This document shows, piece by piece, positions 1-5,919 of a DNA stretch of 5,919 nt. Every line of letters starts with the position of its first letter. Position 1 is the first letter of the stretch. The notes under the pieces were generated by a model. The model saw only the letters and a list, made by a program, of their open reading frames with translations, was not told where the DNA came from and did no database searches. The stretch is from contig JAJYNT010000167.1 of NCBI GenBank assembly GCA_021786215.1, positions 1 to 5,919 on the forward strand, written 5' to 3'. The DNA comes from Chloroflexota bacterium (lineage in GTDB: Bacteria > Chloroflexota > UBA6077). The translations under genes were made by a program, and so were the position numbers.

Positions 1-1220
<1,220 letters not shown>

Positions 1221-1240
1221 CGCAGAGGCTTACGGACTTT

Positions 1241-1245
1241 GGAGG
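1241..1245 (+). promoter_or_regulatory. Strong ribosome binding site for the 50-residue ORF
   Basis: GGAGG lies nine bases before the ATG at 1255, close to ideal spacing. It is the best Shine-Dalgarno match I found at a start in this window. It is the main reason to believe the short ORF is translated. Confidence 0.75.
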
Positions 1246-1254
1246 TATTGAAAC

Positions 1255-1407
1255 ATGGGAAACCGCGACAAGAAAGACGACAAGGTCAAGAAACCGAAAA
1301 AGGACGCCAAGCTGTCAACGAATCGAATTCAATTGACGGAAGTCCCACCACCTGTAGAGGTGGTGCGGAAGAAGAGGAAAGAAGAATTCGGCGAGAATGA
1401 GGACTAG
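1255..1407 (+). CDS. Small highly charged protein of unknown function (50 residues)
   Basis: I do not recognise this protein. It has 50 residues, of which 11 are Lys, 4 Arg and 11 Asp/Glu. An N-terminal block of alternating KK and D residues (6-19) is followed by a short apolar stretch with three prolines (ITEVPPPVEVV-like, about 25-37), then RKKRKEE and an acidic tail. There is no membrane segment or cysteine. It is probably disordered, and could bind nucleic acid or an acidic partner (inference from composition only). Support for a real gene: an extended -10 promoter just upstream, GGAGG at good spacing, and an 11-base overlap (1397-1407) with the next gene's start, the usual sign of translational coupling. 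It may serve partly as a leader that sets translation of the FecR-like gene. An internal hairpin at 1346-1365 fits that idea. No homologue is known to me, so coding status is likely but not certain. Confidence 0.7.
   Translation: MGNRDKKDDKVKKPKKDAKLSTNRIQLTEVPPPVEVVRKKRKEEFGENED
1346..1365 (+). repeat. Perfect 8-bp inverted repeat, possible mRNA hairpin
   Basis: CACCACCT at 1346-1353 and AGGTGGTG at 1358-1365 are exact reverse complements around a four-base loop (GTAG). The stem lies inside the small ORF (its PPPVEVV codons) and 31 bases before the next gene's ATG. A purine-rich stretch follows rather than a run of T, so it is not a classical intrinsic terminator. It may influence ribosome passage or translational coupling; that is inference. 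Confidence 0.5.
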
Positions 1408-2647
1408 CTACACTCCTGTTGGGCAGCTTCCCGGCAGGGGCGGGCGTGAGACCTACTCCGGTCATCAGCGAGACGCCATCACAACGGCGTGGGTCGTCCT
1501 TATAGCTGGATTCATCAGTTTCCTGGTGCTGGTGGCCGGAGCCTTCGTGGCTGCCAAGAATTTCTACGAGACGGCCTCCGTGCCGCTCACTTCCACCCTG
1601 TCCCTGGAGCAGGGCATCGTCCTTTTCCGAGACACCCTCTCTTCCACCCTCATGAACGCTCATGACCAGATGGAGCTGCGAGAGGGGGACGAGTTGCTGG
1701 TAGGGCAGGGTAGTCGTGCTTTCATCTCCCTTTCCGATGGCAGCAAGATCCAGCTCTACTCGGGAACGCAGCTACATCTGACTGAAATGAGCAGAAGCCG
1801 CTTCCACAACGGTTTCACCCACACGGCTGTAGGTCTGGATAAGGGGACTGCCAGGATCCAGGTTGAGAAGCCCGACACCACGACCTTCCAGTTTCTCGCA
1901 TCCACACCGTTTGGCTATGCCCTTCTGACACCAGGCAGCTTTGGGCTCCAGGTCGCAGACAGGCAGGCCCGCATCTCGTCCCGGGATGGATCCGCAACCG
2001 TGTACGGGAAGGCCGGTTCCGCCCAGTTGCAGACTGGGGAGAAAGTGCTGCTGACCAAGTCAGAGATAACCGGCCCGTTGCCAGAGGGCGACCAGCTGAT
2101 CACCAATGGCGATTTCTCCAGTGGCTTTGCCCATTGGACCAAGCTGGACAACCCCGAGCCTGGCCGACCGGTTGAGCCGGGGAAGAGGACGCTATCTACC
2201 CAGAAAATTGATGGGCAGGACGCGATTGCCTTGAGTGTATCGCGAGTCAGTCCGTCGGGCACTCACAACGAGACCGGCTTGACTCAAACGATCAATACCG
2301 ACGTGTCCGACTATCAGTCCCTCCAGCTGTCGGCCACCATTCGTGTCGACGAGCAGAACCTCTCGGGCGGTGGCTACATGGGGTACGAGTATCCGGTGAT
2401 GATCCGCGTGCACTACCGAGACGCCAACGGCAATCAGATCGACTGGAGCCACGGCTTCTACTACCTGAACACAGACCACAGCCCTACACCGAATGGTCAG
2501 GAAGTACAGCAGGGTCAGTGGGTGCACTACAGCACCGATCTCATGCAGGCTAAGCCGAAGCCCGCGCAAGTCATATCCATTGACGTGCTCGGCGCCGGAC
2601 ACACCTACTCAGGGATGATGGCCAATGTGGGGCTAGTTGGGAAGTAG
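1397..2647 (+). CDS. Membrane-anchored FecR-like domain protein with C-terminal carbohydrate-binding-like domain
   Basis: The 416-residue protein starts with about 27 hydrophilic residues carrying several Arg and His. One strong membrane helix follows (about 28-53, AWVVLIAGFISFLVLVAGAF) with no signal-peptidase-like site, so a signal-anchor with the C-terminus outside is predicted. Residues about 93-220 look like a FecR domain: a repetitive beta pattern with EGDELLVGQGSRAFISLSDG, then KGTARIQVEKPD and a FQFLASTPFG-ALLTPGSFGLQV segment. Residues about 231-416 begin with LITNGDFSSGFAHW, the opening seen in jelly-roll carbohydrate-binding modules, and remain beta-rich. Known FecR proteins relay signals to extracytoplasmic sigma factors, but no sigma factor gene is present here and the cytoplasmic part is short, so a cell-surface or envelope-binding role is equally possible. 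The start overlaps the upstream ORF. Its own ribosome site is weak (GGCGAG close to the ATG), suggesting coupled translation. Domain calls are by eye; the ligand is unknown. Confidence 0.88.
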   Translation: MRTSYTPVGQLPGRGGRETYSGHQRDAITTAWVVLIAGFISFLVLVAGAFVAAKNFYETASVPLTSTLSLEQGIVLFRDTLSSTLMNAHDQMELREGDELLVGQGSRAFISLSDGSKIQLYSGTQLHLTEMSRSRFHNGFTHTAVGLDKGTARIQVEKPDTTTFQFLASTPFGYALLTPGSFGLQVADRQARISSRDGSATVYGKAGSAQLQTGEKVLLTKSEITGPLPEGDQLITNGDFSSGFAHWTKLDNPEPGRPVEPGKRTLSTQKIDGQDAIALSVSRVSPSGTHNETGLTQTINTDVSDYQSLQLSATIRVDEQNLSGGGYMGYEYPVMIRVHYRDANGNQIDWSHGFYYLNTDHSPTPNGQEVQQGQWVHYSTDLMQAKPKPAQVISIDVLGAGHTYSGMMANVGLVGK

Positions 2648-2661
2648 CTGGCAGACGCTAC
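2644..2661. repeat. Short inverted repeat spanning two convergent stop codons
   Basis: GTAGC at 2644-2648 and GCTAC at 2657-2661 pair as a five-base stem with an eight-base loop. The arms contain the TAG stop of the FecR-like gene and the TAG stop of rel on the other strand. Three of the five pairs follow simply from the two facing TAG codons. No T tract follows on either strand, so a terminator role is weakly supported. Confidence 0.2.
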
Positions 2662-4865
2662 ACGGCTCTGGCCTGCCCGCTGCTCCCGTCGCGGGTGACG
2701 CTGAAGACGTCCTTGATCCCCTCGATCTTCGCCAGCACCCTCGCAAGTCGGTCGATGCTGACGATTTCCAGGGTCATGGTAAGGGTTGATGTCCGATCTT
2801 TGTGAACCGTCACGCTGGCGGCGCTGATATTCACCTTCTCGTCCGCCACCACCGCAGCCACGTCACGCACCAGCCCCTCTCTGTCCCACGCTTCGACCCG
2901 GACCGTCACCGGAAATGTCTGCTGCTCCACCCGTCCCCATTCCACATTCACAAGCCGCTCGGGCTCATCCTCGTTCTTGATGCTGGGGCAATCCGCCCGA
3001 TGGACAGTGACACCCTTGCCTCGGGTTATGTATCCCACAATAGGGTCTCCCGGCACCGGATTGCAGCACCTGGCAAGCCGAGTGAGCAGGTCTCCAACCC
3101 CCTGGACCTGGATGCCGCGAGGAGGCACCGCCGGCACGGAAGCCACCGTGGGCGGAAGCTCCTCTTCGGGCGGTGGGGCTAACTTCTGGGCCACCTGGTG
3201 GGTGTTTATGTCGCCGTAGCCGACAGCCGCCAGGAAGTCGTCCAACTTGTCGTACTTGAACGCAGTGGACACATCCTCGAGCTTGGTCTGATCCAGTCCC
3301 AGCCTTTTCAGCTCCTTTTCCAGCATCTCCCGACCGCGGGCGATGTTGTCCTCTCGCTGCTGGCGCTTGAACCATTGCCGTATCTTGTCCCGGGCATGCG
3401 CCGTCTTTATGTAATTCAGGTTCGGGTTCAGCCAGTCCCGGCTCGGGCCTCGAGAGGTCTTGGAGGTCACGATCTCGACGATGTCGCCGTTCTTCAGCTG
3501 GTAATCCAGCGGAACCAGCCGGCCATTCACCTTGGCGCCCACGCAACGATGGCCCACGTCGGTGTGGATCCTGTAGGCGAAGTCCAGTGGAGTAGCACCT
3601 GTAGGCAGATCCTTGATGTTCCCCTTGGGGGTAAACACGTACACCTGGTCCTGGAAGATGTCGGTCCGGAGCGAGTCTACGAACTCCTGTGCGCCGATCA
3701 TCATGTCCTGCTGCCAGTCCATCAACTGACGCAACCAGGCCACTTTGGCATCGAACTTGGCGTCCGACTTGACCCCTTCCTTGTAGCGCCAGTGGGCAGC
3801 CACCCCATATTCCGCAAGCTGATGCATCTCTCGAGTTCGGATCTGGATCTCAAGCGGTTTGGCGTCCGGGCCAAGCACAGTTGTGTGCAGCGACTGGTAC
3901 ATGCTCTCCTTAGGGCTGGCTATGTAGTCGTCGAACTGCCCCGGCAACGGATGCCAGAGGGAATGGACTATTCCCAGGACGGTGTAGCAGTCTCGAACCT
4001 CATCCGCGATGATGCGAACAGCCTGAAGATCGTAGATGTGGCTGATGTCGGTGCCACGACGCTCCATCTTTCGATAGATGCTGTAGATGTGCTTGGGACG
4101 CCCGGAGATCTCCGCAGCGATACCGGCCTTCTTCAACTCTTCTTCGAGGATCCCCATCGCACGGGTGATGTAGCGCTCTCGGACGGCCCTTCGGCTCTTC
4201 AGGGAGGCTGCGATCTCCTTGTACTTGATGGGCTCGAGGTAGCGGAAAGCCAGATCCTCAAGCTGCCACTTCAACTGCCAGATGCCCAACCGGTTCGCGA
4301 GCGGTGCATAGATCTCCATCGTCTCCTGTGCTATCCGCTTCCGCTTCTCAGGAGGCAGGTAACCCAGGGTCTTCATGTTGTGGAGCCGGTCCGCGAGCTT
4401 GATCAGCACCACCCTGATGTCGTCGGCCATGGCCAGAAACATCTTGCGCACGTTCTCCGCCCAATAGGCCTGGTCGTCATCCCTCCGCTTTCCGCTCGCA
4501 TCGCCAGACTGCTCTCTGGGGACCCAGCGCACCCGACTCAACTTGGTCACACCGTCCACCAGCTTGGCCACCTCCGGCCCAAACTGCTGCTCGATGATAG
4601 CCAGAGGCTTCCCCGTATCTTCTGGTACGTCGTGCAGGAGGCCGGCGACTATGGCCGCCGCGTCCATGCGCAGTCCCGCCAGAGTGACCGCTGTAGCCAG
4701 GGGGTGCAGAATATAGGGGTCTCCGGACATACGAAGTTGACCGCGATGCGCTTCCTCCGCCAGTCTGTAGGCCCTCGTGATGGCCTCCAGCTCCGACGGC
4801 GGGAGATGCTTCGCGGCTATCTCCAGCAAGCCATCAAGTTCAGTAACAGCGGCAGTAGGTTCCAT
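2658..4865 (-). CDS. rel: Long RelA/SpoT homologue: (p)ppGpp synthetase/hydrolase
   Basis: Makes the alarmone (p)ppGpp from ATP and GDP/GTP on starved ribosomes and, by its HD domain, degrades it. The 735-residue layout is complete. The hydrolase domain is at about 20-200, with R45, H54, H78-D79, E82-D83, D159 and N163 at the family's metal and catalytic positions. The synthetase is at about 250-365: SGRPKHIYSIYRKM, D279, PKESMYQSLHT and E339 in LEIQIRT. The TGS domain is at about 403-468 (QVYVFTPKGNIKDLPTGATPLDFAYRIHTDVGH). A helical part is followed by a Pro-rich linker (about 560-583), the zinc-finger-like region with C600-C601, H622 and C626, and an ACT domain (about 652-728). The synthetase motif is QFDD (310-313), not the RxKD usual in bifunctional enzymes. 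About 14 extra residues (112-135 region) sit in the hydrolase domain. The start is the first ATG giving a normal N-terminus; its ribosome site (GGGAAG about 9 bases upstream) is mediocre. It appears to be transcribed alone. Confidence 0.98.
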   Translation of the reverse strand: MEPTAAVTELDGLLEIAAKHLPPSELEAITRAYRLAEEAHRGQLRMSGDPYILHPLATAVTLAGLRMDAAAIVAGLLHDVPEDTGKPLAIIEQQFGPEVAKLVDGVTKLSRVRWVPREQSGDASGKRRDDDQAYWAENVRKMFLAMADDIRVVLIKLADRLHNMKTLGYLPPEKRKRIAQETMEIYAPLANRLGIWQLKWQLEDLAFRYLEPIKYKEIAASLKSRRAVRERYITRAMGILEEELKKAGIAAEISGRPKHIYSIYRKMERRGTDISHIYDLQAVRIIADEVRDCYTVLGIVHSLWHPLPGQFDDYIASPKESMYQSLHTTVLGPDAKPLEIQIRTREMHQLAEYGVAAHWRYKEGVKSDAKFDAKVAWLRQLMDWQQDMMIGAQEFVDSLRTDIFQDQVYVFTPKGNIKDLPTGATPLDFAYRIHTDVGHRCVGAKVNGRLVPLDYQLKNGDIVEIVTSKTSRGPSRDWLNPNLNYIKTAHARDKIRQWFKRQQREDNIARGREMLEKELKRLGLDQTKLEDVSTAFKYDKLDDFLAAVGYGDINTHQVAQKLAPPPEEELPPTVASVPAVPPRGIQVQGVGDLLTRLARCCNPVPGDPIVGYITRGKGVTVHRADCPSIKNEDEPERLVNVEWGRVEQQTFPVTVRVEAWDREGLVRDVAAVVADEKVNISAASVTVHKDRTSTLTMTLEIVSIDRLARVLAKIEGIKDVFSVTRDGSSGQARAV

Positions 4866-4887
4866 TACCCTGGTCTTCCCGCGGTGC

Positions 4888-4927
4888 CAGGCAATCCTTT
4901 ACAAGGGCAGTCCGCTACAACTGCCTG
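4888..4927 (-). promoter_or_regulatory. Possible alternative hairpins in the rel leader
   Basis: Read on the minus strand, GGCAGT (4925-4920 side: complement of ACTGCC on plus) can pair with ACTGCC (complement of plus 4906-4911) as a perfect six-base stem with an eight-base loop. The overlapping segment CAGGCA (complement of plus 4922-4927) can instead pair with TGCCTG (complement of plus 4888-4893) across 28 bases. The two pairings exclude each other. The leader would be about 100 nt long. Pairing is seen in the sequence; any control role is inference, and six-base stems arise by chance fairly often. Confidence 0.3.
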
Positions 4928-4965
4928 AAAGCTACTCAAGAATGTCCGTCGCGGAGAGAAATTCC

Positions 4966-4981
4966 GGTACTGAATTGTACC
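4966..4981. repeat. Palindrome overlapping the rel -10 region
   Basis: GGTAC (4966-4970) and GTACC (4977-4981) are inverted arms around the six bases TGAATT. The element covers the proposed rel -10 and start point, which is where a repressor site could act. The arms are short and GTAC is self-complementary, so this is suggestive only. Confidence 0.3.
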
Positions 4982-4982
4982 A
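4974..4982 (-). promoter_or_regulatory. Extended -10 promoter element for rel
   Basis: On the minus strand this reads TGGTACAAT: TG, one base, then TACAAT, five of six matches to the -10 consensus with the extended motif. The -35 position (around 4997-5002) has no good match, which is tolerated in extended -10 promoters. Transcription would begin near 4967, about 100 nt before the rel ATG. Confidence 0.45.
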
Positions 4983-5036
4983 TGAAAGGCGCCTTCTTCG
5001 ACGGAGGGCATCGGCCTATTGATCCGAACCGGGCGA

Positions 5037-5065
5037 TTGCGGGCATGCGACCCCACCATTATAAT
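5037..5065 (+). promoter_or_regulatory. Sigma-70-type promoter with perfect -10, towards the unknown gene
   Basis: TATAAT at 5060-5065 is a perfect -10. Seventeen bases upstream lies TTGCGG (5037-5042), which keeps only the TTG of the -35 consensus. The predicted start is near 5072, giving a leader of about 135 nt before the GTG at 5207. The -10 sits in the symmetric octamer ATTATAAT, so the opposite strand also reads TATAAT, though without a good -35. Confidence 0.5.
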
Positions 5066-5206
5066 CGGCTGGTCAGGCAGACAGATCGTCCCGGCGATGA
5101 ACGGCCAAGTCCAACGGGCCGAGAAGACGTCGATCCGTCGTCGCAGCGAGAACCGAAGGATCGACAGGTGCCTCGGGATGATGGCACTTGAATTTGAGAC
5201 ACCCAC

Positions 5207-5650
5207 GTGGGCGTCACTGAGGAGCAATTGAAGTTGGCGAAGACGACGCAAGCTGGCAACGCCCCCGAGGAATGGCCCGAGATGATGGTCGTGCCCCCGG
5301 CTCACAACATGGATGCGGAGCTCGTGCAGCCGGATGTCGAGCGGTTGGTCAGGATGTTCAAAGCCCACCCCGAAAGTCGCTGGGTGGAGATGAGCAAGAT
5401 CATTCTTGGCGGGAAATACGACCCGAAGAAGAACGAAGGGGAACTGATTCTCTACCTGCGCACTAGGCTGGAACCCGACGACTTGCCGGAGTACCGGTCC
5501 GCTCTGGAGGGCACCTTCGCGGAGTGGCTTCAGACCCTTCCAGACTCCAGAGCCGAGCGGCTGGTGGAGTGGAAGTTCGGTTTCGAGGTGCAATCGGAGG
5601 CCACGCGTAAAGTCACGAAGAAGGGCCCGACCGAGATCGGTGAACGCTAG
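5207..5650 (+). CDS. Conserved-looking hypothetical protein, soluble, unknown function
   Basis: I do not recognise this family. The 147-residue product has no membrane segment, signal peptide or cysteine. It is charged, with an apparently disordered first 35 residues (rich in Pro, Glu and Met) followed by a likely mostly helical core: VERLVRMFKAHPESRW (45-60), a loop LGGKYDPKKNEGE (67-79), LILYLRTRLEPDDLPEYRSALEGTFAEWLQ (80-109) and AERLVEWKFGFEV (116-128), then a basic tail. Codons show strong G/C in third position and purine-rich first positions, which supports this strand as coding. The GTG start at 5207 follows an in-frame stop at 5195-5197 and has no clear ribosome site. A TTG at 5234 has GAGGAG nine bases upstream and would give 138 residues (LAKTTQAG...). 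Its 3' end overlaps the phosphopantetheinyl transferase gene on the other strand by 38 bases. It is transcribed away from rel. No function should be inferred from the neighbours. Confidence 0.72.
   Translation: MGVTEEQLKLAKTTQAGNAPEEWPEMMVVPPAHNMDAELVQPDVERLVRMFKAHPESRWVEMSKIILGGKYDPKKNEGELILYLRTRLEPDDLPEYRSALEGTFAEWLQTLPDSRAERLVEWKFGFEVQSEATRKVTKKGPTEIGER
5219..5224 (+). promoter_or_regulatory. Ribosome binding site favouring a TTG start at 5234
   Basis: GAGGAG ends nine bases before the TTG at 5234, inside the reading frame of the longer GTG-started version. It is a better Shine-Dalgarno match than anything before the GTG at 5207, so the true protein may be nine residues shorter. Confidence 0.4.
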
Positions 5651-5919
5651 AGGGAACCGGCAGATCGACGTCCCAGTCCCACCACCGAACGATTCTTCTC
5701 CCGTCTTCGACAGCCACCGCCGCCACCATATCGCGTCCCACATCCAGATCGTACACGCGCCAGAGCGCGGATCTGCCGGAAACATCGTCCGCGGTGACAA
5801 GTATCGGCTCTCCTGGCGACTCTTCGGTGAGATCCAACCGCTTGAGCGGGAGGGATAGTCCTACCCCCTGGGCCTTCGCCAGCGCCTCTTTTCGAGTCCA
5901 AAGTGCGAAGAACGTCCGG
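5613..5919 (-). CDS. 4'-phosphopantetheinyl transferase, C-terminal part (cut by the window edge)
   Basis: Enzymes of this family move phosphopantetheine from CoA to a serine of acyl, peptidyl or aryl carrier proteins, switching them on. The frame is open from the right edge to a TGA at 5615-5613, giving 101 visible residues. The first visible part reads FFALWTRKEALAKAQGVGLS followed by LPLKRLDL. This matches the Sfp-type signature W-x-x-K-E-A-x-x-K-x-x-G: the Glu (codon 5888-5886) is the expected Mg2+ ligand and the Lys (codon 5876-5874) the conserved lysine. The GLSLPL segment also resembles Sfp. Later ALWRVYDLDVGRDMVAAVAVE fits the family's final strand region. The N-terminal half with the CoA-binding part and the first metal ligand lies outside the window, so the start, exact subtype (Sfp, AcpT or EntD-like) and partner carrier protein cannot be told. 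The last 12 codons overlap the convergent hypothetical gene. Confidence 0.88.
   Translation of the reverse strand, partial: RTFFALWTRKEALAKAQGVGLSLPLKRLDLTEESPGEPILVTADDVSGRSALWRVYDLDVGRDMVAAVAVEDGRRIVRWWDWDVDLPVPSSVHRSRSGPSS

Larger units (their letters stand above)
4866..5206. other. Divergent control region between rel and the unknown gene
   Basis: These 341 bases separate two genes read outwards. Seen here: an extended -10 element for rel, a palindrome over it, potential hairpins in the rel leader, and a TATAAT-type promoter towards the right. Short frames exist (for example 4982-5191 and 5019-5231 on the plus strand), but none has a convincing ribosome site or a recognisable protein, so I treat the stretch as non-coding. 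No tRNA, T-box or riboswitch core was recognised. Confidence 0.6.

Noticed and set aside
1346..1365. Hairpin considered as an intrinsic terminator
   Set aside because: It is followed by purine-rich sequence without a T run and lies inside an ORF upstream of a coupled gene.
1286..1663. 125-codon minus-strand frame opposite the small ORF and the FecR-like gene start
   Set aside because: It lies opposite two plus-strand reading frames with better start signals, and shows no ribosome site or recognisable domain.
2684..2694. CCCG-TCG-CGGG small hairpin near the rel 3' end considered as terminator
   Set aside because: Four-base stem inside the rel coding region and no T tract on either strand.
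3198..4928. A 576-codon open frame on the plus strand
   Set aside because: It is the in-register antisense of rel, whose identity is certain. Its composition is the mirror of rel codons and it shows no family motif.
5058..5086. Minus-strand TATAAT as the main rel promoter
   Set aside because: The -35 positions at 16-18 base spacing show no resemblance to TTGACA. The extended -10 at 4974-4982 is the better candidate for rel, so this was kept only as a possible divergent site.
4982..5191. Plus-strand 69-codon frame in the divergent region (and the 70-codon frame 5019-5231)
   Set aside because: No proper ribosome site. Most of both frames lies upstream of, or across, the best plus-strand promoter. 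The proteins look like random translation of GC-rich DNA. Kept only as a possible leader near 5178-5231.
4865..5800. A 311-codon open frame on the minus strand ending TAATG with the rel start, suggesting a gene coupled to rel
   Set aside because: Over 5207-5650 its codons are exactly in register with the plus-strand gene, which explains the lack of stops in GC3-rich DNA. It is rich in Leu, His and Arg with no recognisable motif. Its first part overlaps the recognisable phosphopantetheinyl transferase in another frame. The TAATG junction is probably chance.

Overview
This 5.9 kb stretch looks like chromosomal DNA from a free-living bacterium with moderately high GC. The wording of the Rel protein (for example PKESMYQSLHT and AEYGVAAHWRYKEG) and the orphan membrane FecR-like protein remind me of Chloroflexota (Dehalococcoidia-like). 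That placement is from memory of family sequences and is only moderately secure. I see no mobile element, CRISPR array, rRNA, tRNA or sign of recent transfer.

Layout, left to right. (1) Positions 7-1203 (+) hold a complete tgt, the enzyme that puts preQ1 into tRNA on the way to queuosine. (2) A well-formed promoter lies across the last codons of tgt. It precedes a 50-residue, highly charged small ORF (1255-1407, +) with a strong ribosome binding site. (3) The small ORF overlaps by 11 bases the start of a 416-residue membrane-anchored protein (1397-2647, +). This protein has an extracytoplasmic FecR-like domain and a C-terminal domain resembling carbohydrate-binding modules. The two look like a translationally coupled pair. 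(4) A full-length long RelA/SpoT homologue, the (p)ppGpp synthetase/hydrolase, runs the other way (4865-2658, -). Its stop is 10 bases from the stop of the FecR-like gene. (5) Positions 4866-5206 are a divergent control region with promoter-like elements in both directions and possible RNA structure in the rel leader. (6) A 147-residue (or 138-residue) soluble protein of unknown function reads rightwards (5207-5650, +). (7) The right edge carries the C-terminal part of a Sfp-type 4'-phosphopantetheinyl transferase on the minus strand (5919-5613). It overlaps the 3' end of the unknown gene tail to tail by 38 bases.

The genes do not form one pathway. They are housekeeping functions (tRNA modification, stringent response, carrier-protein activation) next to two less understood units: the small ORF plus FecR-like pair, and the unknown gene divergent from rel. 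I did not find a clear undescribed system. The observations most worth a second look are the small charged ORF coupled to an orphan FecR-like membrane protein, the acidic QFDD motif in a Rel whose hydrolase residues all look intact, and the rel / unknown-gene divergent control region.
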